Shown here in pieces: positions 8,714 through 15,995 of a DNA stretch of 64,000 nucleotides (positions are counted from its first letter, which is position 1; each line of letters opens with the position of its first letter). The position numbers and the translations under genes were made by a program. Under the pieces are notes generated by a model that saw only the letters and a program-made list of their open reading frames with translations, searched no databases and was not told the origin of the DNA. This DNA is from CALDTK01 sp045110575 (GTDB lineage Bacteria; Bacteroidota; Bacteroidia; Chitinophagales; Saprospiraceae): the NCBI GenBank assembly GCA_045110575.1, contig JBGCGF010000004.1, forward strand, positions 1 to 64,000. Reading direction: 5' to 3'.

Positions 8714-9553
8714 TTAGTGCGTGTCCTTCAAGCGGGCAGGCTCGACAAACAAGTCAATCATCAGCTTCTTGTCTGGGTTGACGCGATAGCCTGAAAAGTC
8801 AGTTGTTCCTTCTTCGCGAAGCACATCTTCGTCAATCAAATGCATCCCTGTGCGCTTACTCGAAAGCACAGCATATGCGGCATCAGCCATGATCGCTGGT
8901 GTGCGACTCATTTGCATCATCGTGTCACCACCTAGTAGGTTGTTGACAGCTGCAGTAGCAATGGTCGTTAGTGGCCAAAGCGTATTCGCGTGGATATTCT
9001 TGTCGTCTTCAAATTCAGCGGCAAACCCTAGCGTCACCATACTCATTCCGAACTTGGAAATCGTGTACGCAACGTGCCCCCCAAACCATTTCGGCTTAAT
9101 GTCGAGCGGTGGACTTAGCGTCAAGATGTGTGCATGCTCGCTCTTCTTAAGATACGGCATTGCAGTCTTAGACATGAGGAATGTTCCTCGCGTATTGACC
9201 CCTTGCATAAGGTCGTAACGCTTCATTGTTGTTTCTTCTGTCCCTGAAAGGGAGATCGCACTTGCGTTGTTTATCACGACGTCAATGCCGCCAAATTTTG
9301 CAACTACAGCATCTACGGCAGCTTGAACCATCTCTTCGCTACGTACATCACATACGAGCGCAATTCCGTCACCACCTGCGGCTTTCATCTCTTCAACAGC
9401 TGAGTGAACCGTTCCGTCAAGCACTGGGTGCGGCTGGTCGGTTTTACCAATCACGCCAATATTAGCTCCCTCGCTAGCTAGGCGTAAGCCGATAGCTTTT
9501 CCAATTCCACGAGTAGCTCCTGATATAAGTACGGTTTTGCCTTTCCAATTCAT
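8714..9553 (-). CDS. SDR-family oxidoreductase, HSDL2-like
   Basis: 279 aa from the ATG at 9553. A longer frame reaches 9682, but the extra 43 residues do not look like protein. The Rossmann motif SGATRGIGKAIG is at the N-terminus, NNAS follows at about 95, a Ser in LTLSPP at about 147 and the catalytic YTISK at about 165. The order Ser-Tyr-Lys fits classical SDRs, and the overall sequence resembles hydroxysteroid-dehydrogenase-like protein 2 without its sterol-carrier domain. It should use NAD(P)(H) on an alcohol or ketone; the substrate is unknown. It probably forms an operon with the membrane protein downstream. Confidence 0.85.
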   Translation of the reverse strand: MNWKGKTVLISGATRGIGKAIGLRLASEGANIGVIGKTDQPHPVLDGTVHSAVEEMKAAGGDGIALVCDVRSEEMVQAAVDAVVAKFGGIDVVINNASAISLSGTEETTMKRYDLMQGVNTRGTFLMSKTAMPYLKKSEHAHILTLSPPLDIKPKWFGGHVAYTISKFGMSMVTLGFAAEFEDDKNIHANTLWPLTTIATAAVNNLLGGDTMMQMSRTPAIMADAAYAVLSSKRTGMHLIDEDVLREEGTTDFSGYRVNPDKKLMIDLFVEPARLKDTH

Positions 9554-9709
9554 GGTAGCAATGTAGGGACCTTGAGGTCCTAATTTTGAATTTTGAATTG
9601 ATAATTTTGAATGTTCGTGACTCTGGGCTCGCTTTCGGCTCATTTTACATGCAGCGGGTGACATGTAATAGCTGAGCGTCATCCCATTGGAGAGCCTGAC
9701 GAAGTCTGA

Positions 9710-9916
9710 TTGATCGATGGAAAGCGGAGAGTGAAAGAGCAGCTATTGTTAGAAGCAGCTCCTCGGGACGCGTCTGCTATCGTGACAGCTCTTCGGGGTG
9801 ACGCTAGGTTTTCTGACATCCAATATCAAAGTACCTTTCTAGCTTTCGCCAAAACCCGCCCTGAGGTGCACTGGTTCCTAGGAAAGTTGAAAACACTGAG
9901 TGTGCGTCCCAAATAG
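9710..9916 (+). CDS. possible small protein or gene remnant
   Basis: 68 codons with a TTG start directly after an in-frame TGA (9707-9709). The sequence reads like protein (for example DARFSDIQYQS and VHWFLGKL), with a mixed composition unlike random frames, but I know no family. One exact GCTTTCGCCAAAAC word (9842-9855) is translated in it as LAFAKT. No ribosome binding site is evident. It may be the tail of a decayed gene rather than a working one. Confidence 0.3.
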   Translation: MIDGKRRVKEQLLLEAAPRDASAIVTALRGDARFSDIQYQSTFLAFAKTRPEVHWFLGKLKTLSVRPK

Positions 9917-9950
9917 CAATCCCAGATCCCAGATCCCAGATCCCACATCT
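9917..9950. repeat. short CAGATCCC direct repeats
   Basis: Three adjacent copies of the 8-mer CAGATCCC followed by a variant (CACATCTC), lying directly between the possible small gene and the end of the MtfA-like gene. Non-coding. Confidence 0.7.
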
Positions 9951-9956
9951 CACTTC

Positions 9957-10718
9957 CTATCCAAACTCCGCATGCAGCACCTGCTTCACAGCGTCGCCAT
10001 CTACTTCAGGGAGTCCGACAGCTTCTAAGACCCATTCAGGTGTTTGATTGGCCATCTCTGCGAGCATGGTGACCCAGTCTCCTTCAGGAACAGGAGGAGC
10101 GTCTGATGCTAAGACTCGATTCGCCGCTCTAAACCACTCGTACAGGACTATGTTAAAGTGTTTTTGCGGAAGCAGAATGCCTGGAATTGCGTTCTCTAGG
10201 TTGAACAGCAGAACGCCGTCCTCTTCGAAAAGCTCACTCGAGTGCCAATGCTGTTGATGTGCTGGCGATGGGAACGGATGCTTATAGAGTACCACCGTCT
10301 CGAAAGGATCGAGTACATAGAGTTCAGTGTGCTCCATCACGCGGGCTGCTTGACTGGCAACGAGTGTGGTGAGGTCTCCCGGTATTTCGTCGTCTTCGAA
10401 GCCTTGACCTCTAAAAGACAGCCCCATGTGGGTAAGAAACACGCGTTTGCGATAGGCAAGTTTGTCTCCTTGAGCCTTGTTTTGGTAAAATGCAGGGAGC
10501 CTTTCTTCGAAAACGCGACGAAGTCCAGGAGGAATATCCTTTGGATTACGCTTGTAGTACCACCACTCGAACTGTGGTTTTAGCGAAAGCAGAACAGCAA
10601 GGGCAATTACACAGGGGATGCTGTAAACCGCCCAGTCCTCGTCATACTGACTCCAGCCGAGGTATAGGAACGTTCCTGCAAGGATGCCGAAGACGGCGAT
10701 GAGTATTCTAATGGGCAT
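9957..10718 (-). CDS. MtfA/M90-like protein lacking the HExxH zinc motif
   Basis: 253 aa. Two N-terminal membrane segments (about 5-22 and 28-46) are followed by a domain resembling the Mlc titration factor MtfA/zinc-dependent peptidase family: VFLTHMGLSF, VVLYKHPFPSP, ELFEEDGVLLFNL and a late helix VLYEWFRAAN. MtfA peptidases carry HExxH in this late helix; here the corresponding stretch is LYEWF, so zinc catalysis is doubtful. It may be a non-catalytic relative. It is transcribed divergently from tRNA-Phe. Confidence 0.55.
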   Translation of the reverse strand: MPIRILIAVFGILAGTFLYLGWSQYDEDWAVYSIPCVIALAVLLSLKPQFEWWYYKRNPKDIPPGLRRVFEERLPAFYQNKAQGDKLAYRKRVFLTHMGLSFRGQGFEDDEIPGDLTTLVASQAARVMEHTELYVLDPFETVVLYKHPFPSPAHQQHWHSSELFEEDGVLLFNLENAIPGILLPQKHFNIVLYEWFRAANRVLASDAPPVPEGDWVTMLAEMANQTPEWVLEAVGLPEVDGDAVKQVLHAEFG

Positions 10719-10780
10719 GGGTGCAAATGTGAGTTGGCGACAGAGAATTCAACGAATTTTAGAAGTATTTCTGATATCGC

Positions 10781-10810
10781 TTGCGCACATCATTTAGAGT
10801 GCTATCTTTG
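10781..10810 (+). promoter_or_regulatory. Bacteroidota-type promoter of tRNA-Phe
   Basis: TTG at 10781-10783 and TATCTTTG at 10803-10810 are separated by exactly 19 nt, matching the known Bacteroidota primary-sigma consensus TTG-N19-TAnnTTTG. The tRNA starts 23 bp after the -7 element. Confidence 0.8.
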
Positions 10811-10832
10811 CGGCCGCTACTAAAGCGAATAT

Positions 10833-10905
10833 GGCGTTATAGCTCAGTTGGTAGAGCACACGACTGAAAATCGTGGTGTCGCTGGTTCGATTCCAGCTAA
10901 CGCCA
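10833..10905 (+). tRNA. tRNA-Phe (GAA)
   Basis: 73 nt without encoded CCA. The acceptor arms GGCGTTA/TAACGCC pair fully, the D arm has GCTC/GAGC around AGTTGGTA, the anticodon stem CACGA/TCGTG holds loop CTGAAAA (anticodon GAA), and the T arm GCTGG/CCAGC holds TTCGATT. The discriminator base is A. All invariant positions expected of tRNA-Phe are present. Confidence 0.97.
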
Positions 10906-10910
10906 CTCAA

Positions 10911-10940
10911 AGACCTCTGACCTCACGGTTGGGGGTTTTT
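10911..10940 (+). terminator. probable terminator after tRNA-Phe
   Basis: A GACCTC/GGGGTT stem (with two G-T pairs) is followed by a run of seven T. It lies just downstream of the tRNA 3' end. Confidence 0.6.
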
Positions 10941-11399
10941 TTGTGCCCCGAATGCTCCTTCCCAGTCCTCCATTCATTTGATCGTTGGGCGCTATAAAAG
11001 GAGATCCGCACGGATGATAGCCTGCGCCTTGACCATTTCGACTTCAACGCTAGACTTTCCTTTCTCAGGAGTGGAGTAGCCACCGCTCTGCAAACAGGAT
11101 AAGATTGTGATCGATATCCACTTCTTCTAAGAGGAGTCGCAGAGTTATTATTTATATGTGTTATTAGTATTGCATACTATTTTTGTTTAGGATAGGGTAT
11201 AGGTCATTTAAATACGACATTGATTATAACAATACTTTTTCGTCAATATTGACTTGGTTCTAAGATGGGTGTCGGGAATTTGTGGACTTAAATTTCAGAT
11301 GTGTTAATAAGGTGGTCAGTTGAAAATGTGACCAGCGTTAAGTGATAGCGTCACTCTAATAGGAATAAATTTTTCCTGATCAAAAGACGAGACTAGACT
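10941..11399. other. intergenic region with a possible decayed coding stretch
   Basis: 459 bp without a gene. On the minus strand at about 10985-11150 two overlapping frames read like protein in succession (LLEEVDIDHNLILFAE, then SGGYSTPEKGKSSVEVEMVK ending at a TAG), as expected from a remnant with a frameshift. No family is recognised. From 11150 on the DNA is AT-rich and probably holds the promoter of the OmpA-type gene, although I see no clean TAnnTTTG box. Confidence 0.3.
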
Positions 11400-12320
11400 A
11401 TGTTAAAAAGAGCACTACCCTGGATATTATTACTTTCTGGCTGGATTGCGCTGGCTGCTTGGATTTGCGCCTACTTTTTCTGCCCTGATACTGCAATGGC
11501 ATCGAATACAAATGTAAGAACTGCGACAAGCGCAGTTGCTGCAGCAATACCTACAGTGAAAAGTGGCGTATGGAATTACAGCGATGGCAGTAATTTCTCA
11601 ATGGCAAACGATGAGTACTTTAAATTTCCTGAGAATGAGTACGGATTCGTGAAACCTTTAACTGGTAAGTTCTCATAATCAATCGAAGAAACTTCCACGT
11701 ACTTGAAGAATAACTCCGGTCGACAATTGACCGTAACTGGATATTATTTAGACGGTGAAGAGAATACAAGTATTCTTCCCAATATGGGCCTTGCTAGAGC
11801 TAATTCAGTGAAGTCGCACTTGCAAACACTTGGCGTGCCAGCCGCCCAGCTTTTAACACGTGGATTGCCGATCGAGGGCAAGTGGCTTGAAGATGGAATC
11901 CTAACGAAAGGTGCTGACTTCTCTTTTGCTGCAAAGAGCGCAACAGATGAACGAATTCCGTCAATAGCTTCTAGGCTTATTGGGAAGCCACTTACGGTGT
12001 ACTTTCAAACGAACCAGAACACATTGACGCTGAGTGAATCACAACGGAAAGACTTCGCTGATATGTTCTACTATCTGGATAATGTACCTGGCAGTAATCT
12101 AGCGGTATCTGGACATACAGACAACGTAGGGGCACGAAATTACAACGTGACATTGTCTCAGGATAGAGCCAGATTCGTAAAGGACTATTTGGTAAGGAAG
12201 GGAGGCGTCGATGGCGAGAAGCTCAATGTTCAGGGCTTAGGTCCAGACAAGCCAATCACGACCAACGCTACGGCCGAGGGGCGCTCGAAGAACAGACGCG
12301 TCGAGATCACACTCCGATAG
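11400..12320 (+). pseudogene. OmpA-family protein interrupted by an in-frame TAA
   Basis: One reading frame runs from ATG 11400 to TAG 12320 (306 sense codons) broken only by TAA at 11676-11678, between GKFS and SIEETSTYLKNN. CAA to TAA would explain it. The first part has an N-terminal membrane anchor (about 7-25, Lys/Arg before it). After the stop comes a degenerate OmpA-like repeat (ARANSVKSHLQTLG), then a complete OmpA C-terminal domain: YFQTNQNTL, SGHTDNVGARNYN, LSQDRARFVKDYL and SKNRRVEI, which bind peptidoglycan diaminopimelate. It may be a pseudogene, a readthrough product, two separate proteins (ATG 11703 for the second), or an assembly error. The two coiled-coil genes follow closely. 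Confidence 0.85.
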
Positions 12321-12375
12321 CTAAAGCTGTTTTACCCTCCATCCTCCTTTTTTTTACCACTACAATTTAAATAAC

Positions 12376-15033
12376 ATGTGTTTTTGGCTACCCTTTTTAC
12401 TTTTTCTTTTAACTGCATTATTAGGCTGGTTTATCGGTTCTTATTTGAAACGAAACCGAGTCGAAGAACTTGAGTCTGAGGTTACAGATTATGCTACGAA
12501 ATACTCGTCGCTTTCTTCAGATCATTCAACAAGCTTGAGTAAGTTCTCGGCACTCGATAGTGAATACACGACACTATCTGCAAACTACTCGCAGGCAACT
12601 ACCGATAGATATAAATGGAAGACTAAGCAGCAAGAACTAGAACGATCGTTTCTTAAGATTAACTCTGATCACAAGAGAGTTAAAACAGAGAACGAAACGA
12701 ATAGACTAGCGGCAATAGATTGGAAAACTCAGTATGATAGCGGACACGTGAATTTCTTGGAAATTGAAAAGAAATTGGGTGTTACAAGGTCTGAGCTGGA
12801 GACTAAAAAAGCTTCCGCACTTGATTGGCAACGGAAGTATGAAGCTCAAGACAAGGAGTACTTCAACATGAAGAAGGAGTTCGAGAACCTGAAGAATCAG
12901 AACACGAAGCTCAGAGCTGAACTTGATGGCACGAAAACCAGACATACTGCAGAGCTGAGATCCAAGGATACTAAGCTTGATACACTGACTACCGAGGTTG
13001 AAGAGAAGGCTACTTCTATCTCTTCATGGGCGACCAAGTTCTCTGGTGCTCAGGCTACACACGTGAATGAGCTCAGTAATTGGAACGTCAAGTGGAAGAA
13101 AGGAGAAGAAGCAACAGCTCAACTCTCTTCAACACTGTCTGAAAAGGAGGCTAAAATTGATAGCCTTACCACAGCTGTAGACCTTCGCGATACAACTATC
13201 TCAGGTTGGGAGAGTAAGTTTTCTGGCGCTCAAAGTGCACATGTAGAGGAAATCAACGGATGGAACCTGAAATGGAAGAGCCTGCAAGATCAGAATGTAA
13301 AGCTCTCTTCAGACGCAACAGCTGAGCAGTCACGACTCGCAACCGCACTCGCAGAGAAGAATGCCAAGCTCAACAGTCTGAACAGCGAGTTAGACAAGCG
13401 CAACGCAACTATCTCTTCTTGGGAGACTAAGTACAATGGAGCTGAAAGCACTCATGTGAAGGAAATCGACGCATGGAACCTGAAATGGAAAAGCTTCCAA
13501 GATCAAAACGCCAAGCTCTCATCAGATGCCAAGGCCGAGCAGTCACAACTTGCATCCGAACTCGCAGACAAGAATGCAAAGCTCAACAACTTGAACAGCG
13601 AGTTGGACAAGCGCAACGCAACCATAACTTCTTGGGAAACCAAGTACAACGGAGCTGAAGGCACCCATGTGAAGGAAATGGACGCCTGGAACCTGAAATG
13701 GAAAAGCCTACAAGAACAGAATGCGAAGTTCTCTTCGCAAGCAGGAGCTGAGAAGTCACGACTCACAGCCGAACTCAGCGAGCAGACAGCCGAGCTTAAA
13801 AACTTGAATAGCGAACTCGATAAGCGCAACGCAACCATCTCCTCATGGAAGAACAGGTACAATGGAGCCGAAGGCACCCATGTCAAGGAAATCAATATGT
13901 GGAACCTGAAATGGAAGAGTCAGCAAGATCAGAACGCAAAGCTTTCTTCAGAATCAGGAGCCGAGCAATCAAGACTCACAGCCGAATTGGCAGAGAAAAA
14001 GGCAAAGCTAAATAGCTTAAATGGAGAGCTAGATAAGCGTGGCGCTTCAGTTTCTGCTTGGGAAGCTAAGTTCAAAGAGTCTCAGCAAACCCTTGCGAAG
14101 ACAAACGATGATTGGAATCGCAAAATGAAGGCATCGCAAGAAGAGAGTCAGAAGCTCCAGCGTTCATCTGGTGATCAAGTATCTGTTTGGAGAGTTAAGC
14201 ATGAGCAAGCGGTATCGCAAAGCGATCAGGCAAAAGTGAACCATGATCGCCTGGTCGGAAGTTGGACCAGTAAGTTTAATGATGTCTCCAATAAGCACAA
14301 CTCACTAAGAAGTCAGTTCGATGCACTTTCTAAAGAGTCTGCAACGCTGCAACGAGAGTTGAACGCCAAGCCGAAGGAAGTTGAGGTGATCAAAGAGGTC
14401 GAGGTCATCAAGAATGTTGAAGTAATCAAGGAGGTTCAGGTCGAAGTGATCAAGGAAGTCGAGGTCATTAAGAACGTTGAAGTAATCAAGGAGGTGCCGG
14501 TCGAGGTCATCAAGAACGTTGAAGTGATCAAAGAGGTTCAGGTCGAAGTGATCAAGGAAGTCGAGGTCATCAAAGAGATCGAAGTGATTCGTGAGGTCCC
14601 AATTGAGATCGTCAAAGAGGTCGAAGTCGTTAAGTATCCAGACATGAATGAGCTTATGCTCATGATGCAAAACATGACAACTTCAGAAGTCTCAAGGACT
14701 GTCGTTGCCGAGAAGACTAAGAAAGGAAAGGTTTCGACTCGCCCCGCCTCGTCGAATGAAGGAGGAGTGAAAGTGGCTGCGAAAAGAGATAACCTCAAGC
14801 GCGTCGAAGGTATCGGTCCTAAAATCGAAGGCATTTTGAACAGTGATGGAATCGTCACGTTCGTGCAACTCGCCAATACGGATGCTGAGCATATCAAAGA
14901 ACTACTTGTAAAAGCAGGTCCACGATATCAAATGCACAACCCGAGAACATGGCCAGCTCAATCTCAACTGGCCGCTGACGGTAAGTGGGACGAGCTAAAA
15001 GTCCTTCAAGACAGGCTAGACGGAGGTAAGTAA
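12376..15033 (+). CDS. membrane-anchored coiled-coil protein with HhH domain
   Basis: 885 aa. An N-terminal membrane helix (about 3-23) followed by KRNR suggests that the rest faces the cytoplasm. Residues about 30-670 are coiled coil, with regular Trp (for example WNLKWKS) and near-identical repeats of 71 aa. Residues about 675-760 are a KEVEVIK-type low-complexity repeat. The C-terminus has a helix-hairpin-helix module (LKRVEGIGPKIEGIL, about 805-820) and an AGPRYQMHNP.TWP block, typical of a Bacteroidota tail domain with possible nucleic-acid binding. It lies 55 bp after the OmpA-type frame and 39 bp before a shorter paralogue, suggesting one operon. Role unknown; a structural link between envelope and cytoplasm is inference. 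Confidence 0.85.
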   Translation: MCFWLPFLLFLLTALLGWFIGSYLKRNRVEELESEVTDYATKYSSLSSDHSTSLSKFSALDSEYTTLSANYSQATTDRYKWKTKQQELERSFLKINSDHKRVKTENETNRLAAIDWKTQYDSGHVNFLEIEKKLGVTRSELETKKASALDWQRKYEAQDKEYFNMKKEFENLKNQNTKLRAELDGTKTRHTAELRSKDTKLDTLTTEVEEKATSISSWATKFSGAQATHVNELSNWNVKWKKGEEATAQLSSTLSEKEAKIDSLTTAVDLRDTTISGWESKFSGAQSAHVEEINGWNLKWKSLQDQNVKLSSDATAEQSRLATALAEKNAKLNSLNSELDKRNATISSWETKYNGAESTHVKEIDAWNLKWKSFQDQNAKLSSDAKAEQSQLASELADKNAKLNNLNSELDKRNATITSWETKYNGAEGTHVKEMDAWNLKWKSLQEQNAKFSSQAGAEKSRLTAELSEQTAELKNLNSELDKRNATISSWKNRYNGAEGTHVKEINMWNLKWKSQQDQNAKLSSESGAEQSRLTAELAEKKAKLNSLNGELDKRGASVSAWEAKFKESQQTLAKTNDDWNRKMKASQEESQKLQRSSGDQVSVWRVKHEQAVSQSDQAKVNHDRLVGSWTSKFNDVSNKHNSLRSQFDALSKESATLQRELNAKPKEVEVIKEVEVIKNVEVIKEVQVEVIKEVEVIKNVEVIKEVPVEVIKNVEVIKEVQVEVIKEVEVIKEIEVIREVPIEIVKEVEVVKYPDMNELMLMMQNMTTSEVSRTVVAEKTKKGKVSTRPASSNEGGVKVAAKRDNLKRVEGIGPKIEGILNSDGIVTFVQLANTDAEHIKELLVKAGPRYQMHNPRTWPAQSQLAADGKWDELKVLQDRLDGGK
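13261..14112. repeat. 213-bp tandem repeats inside the coiled-coil gene
   Basis: TGGAACCTGAAATGGAA recurs at 13261, 13474, 13687 and 13900, exactly 213 bp (71 codons) apart, and the sequence between is closely similar. A more diverged unit starts at 13081 (TGGAACGTCAAGTGGAA, 180 bp before). The period is a multiple of three and preserves the frame, so copy number can change without breaking the protein. Confidence 0.9.
14380..14636 (+). repeat. EVEVIKEV-coding low-complexity repeat
   Basis: About 85 codons alternate Glu/Lys-Glu with Val/Ile (KEVEVIK, KNVEVIKEV and EVPVEVIK units), encoded by GAGGTC/GAAGTGATCAAG variants. A shorter run of the same kind is found at about 15216-15510 in the next gene. 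Such repeats probably form an extended beta or coiled rod between the coiled coil and the HhH tail. Confidence 0.8.
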
Positions 15034-15072
15034 CCTCAAGCTCAACTTTTCCTAACCCCAACCCCAATTAAT

Positions 15073-15873
15073 ATGAAACTCATCAGAAAGGATAAGCTCG
15101 TTGCTCAAATCGCTAAGAAGGCACAAATTGATACTGCAAAGGCAACGATTGCCTACGAAACCGTTCTCCGCGAAGACCCCGCCTTTAGACAGCAAACAGT
15201 CAAGACGGTAACCGTAGAGAAAGAGGTGCCTGTTATCGTCTACAAGACTCAGGTCAAAGAAGTCGAGGTTGTCCGCGAAGTACCTGTGGAGGTATTGAAG
15301 GAAATCACGCTTGTCAGAGAAGTAGAGGTCGTGGTAACCAAAGAGGTTAAAGTGGAAGATGCTAAATCCATGAAGGCGCTTCAAGCCAAATTGGATGCAA
15401 GCCTACTGAGTATTCAAGACCTGAAGCGTCAGCTCGCGGCCAAGCCTAAAACCATCATCAAAGAAGTCCCTGTTGAAATCATCAGGGAAATCGAAGTGGT
15501 TAAGCAGATCGACTTCTCTAGCCTAGAGAAGATGATGAAAGGCATGAAGACCGTTGAGGTCTCTAAGACGGTAATCGGTGAGACACGGACAAAGAAGGAA
15601 GGTAAAATCGTCTCCCGTAAAGAGGTCAAAGCTGGAACCAACGCTCGCGTTACCAAGAAGGATGACCTCACCAAAATTGAAGGCATCGGACCGAAAATCT
15701 CAGAGCTCCTCCATAAGGGGGGGATTCCAACGTTCGTAGCCTTGTCAAATGCCAATGTCCAAAGGCTAAAGGAGATTTTGAACGCCGCTGGTCCTCGTTA
15801 TCAGATGCACAACCCAGGCTCATGGCCGAAGCAAGCCGGTTTGGCTGCAGCGGGTAAAGTGGCAAGAGCTTGA
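15073..15873 (+). CDS. shorter HhH-tail paralogue with frameshifted C-terminus
   Basis: 266 aa. No signal peptide. The middle has KEVPVIVYK and EVEVVREVPVEV low-complexity repeats. The tail has the HhH module LTKIEGIGPKISELLHKGG and AGPRYQMHNPGSWP, as in the preceding gene. In frame it ends AAAGKVARA at 15873. The +1 frame from the GGTAAAG at about 15855 reads WQELDKLQDELDGGK to a TAA at 15905-15907, matching the end of the neighbour (WDELKVLQDRLDGGK). So one extra G or a +1 frameshift separates the gene from its expected end. It is a soluble partner in the same probable operon. Confidence 0.8.
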   Translation: MKLIRKDKLVAQIAKKAQIDTAKATIAYETVLREDPAFRQQTVKTVTVEKEVPVIVYKTQVKEVEVVREVPVEVLKEITLVREVEVVVTKEVKVEDAKSMKALQAKLDASLLSIQDLKRQLAAKPKTIIKEVPVEIIREIEVVKQIDFSSLEKMMKGMKTVEVSKTVIGETRTKKEGKIVSRKEVKAGTNARVTKKDDLTKIEGIGPKISELLHKGGIPTFVALSNANVQRLKEILNAAGPRYQMHNPGSWPKQAGLAAAGKVARA

Positions 15874-15925
15874 CAAGCTCCAAGATGAGCTAGACGGAGG
15901 CAAATAAGTCCTTGGTCCAATTGAA

Positions 15926-15989
15926 CGCAGTAACAAAAGCCGCAGTAGCAAAAGCCGCAGTAACAAAAGCCGCAGTAACAGCCGCAGTA
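15926..15989. repeat. 15-bp tandem repeat
   Basis: CGCAGTAACAAAAGC repeated at 15926, 15941 (one change), 15956 and partly from 15971, just after the restored stop of the HhH paralogue and before the end of glgB. It lies between convergent genes. No function is evident. Confidence 0.8.
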
Positions 15990-15995
15990 TAAGGC

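Noticed and set aside
9554..9682. N-terminal extension of the SDR protein
   Set aside because: The Rossmann motif starts directly after ATG 9553, and the upstream part contains AT-rich non-coding repeats and a GGACCT/AGGTCC hairpin.
14305..14670. Antisense frame rich in Asp, Leu and Phe
   Set aside because: It is the reverse of the EVEVIK repeat; the low complexity keeps it open by chance.
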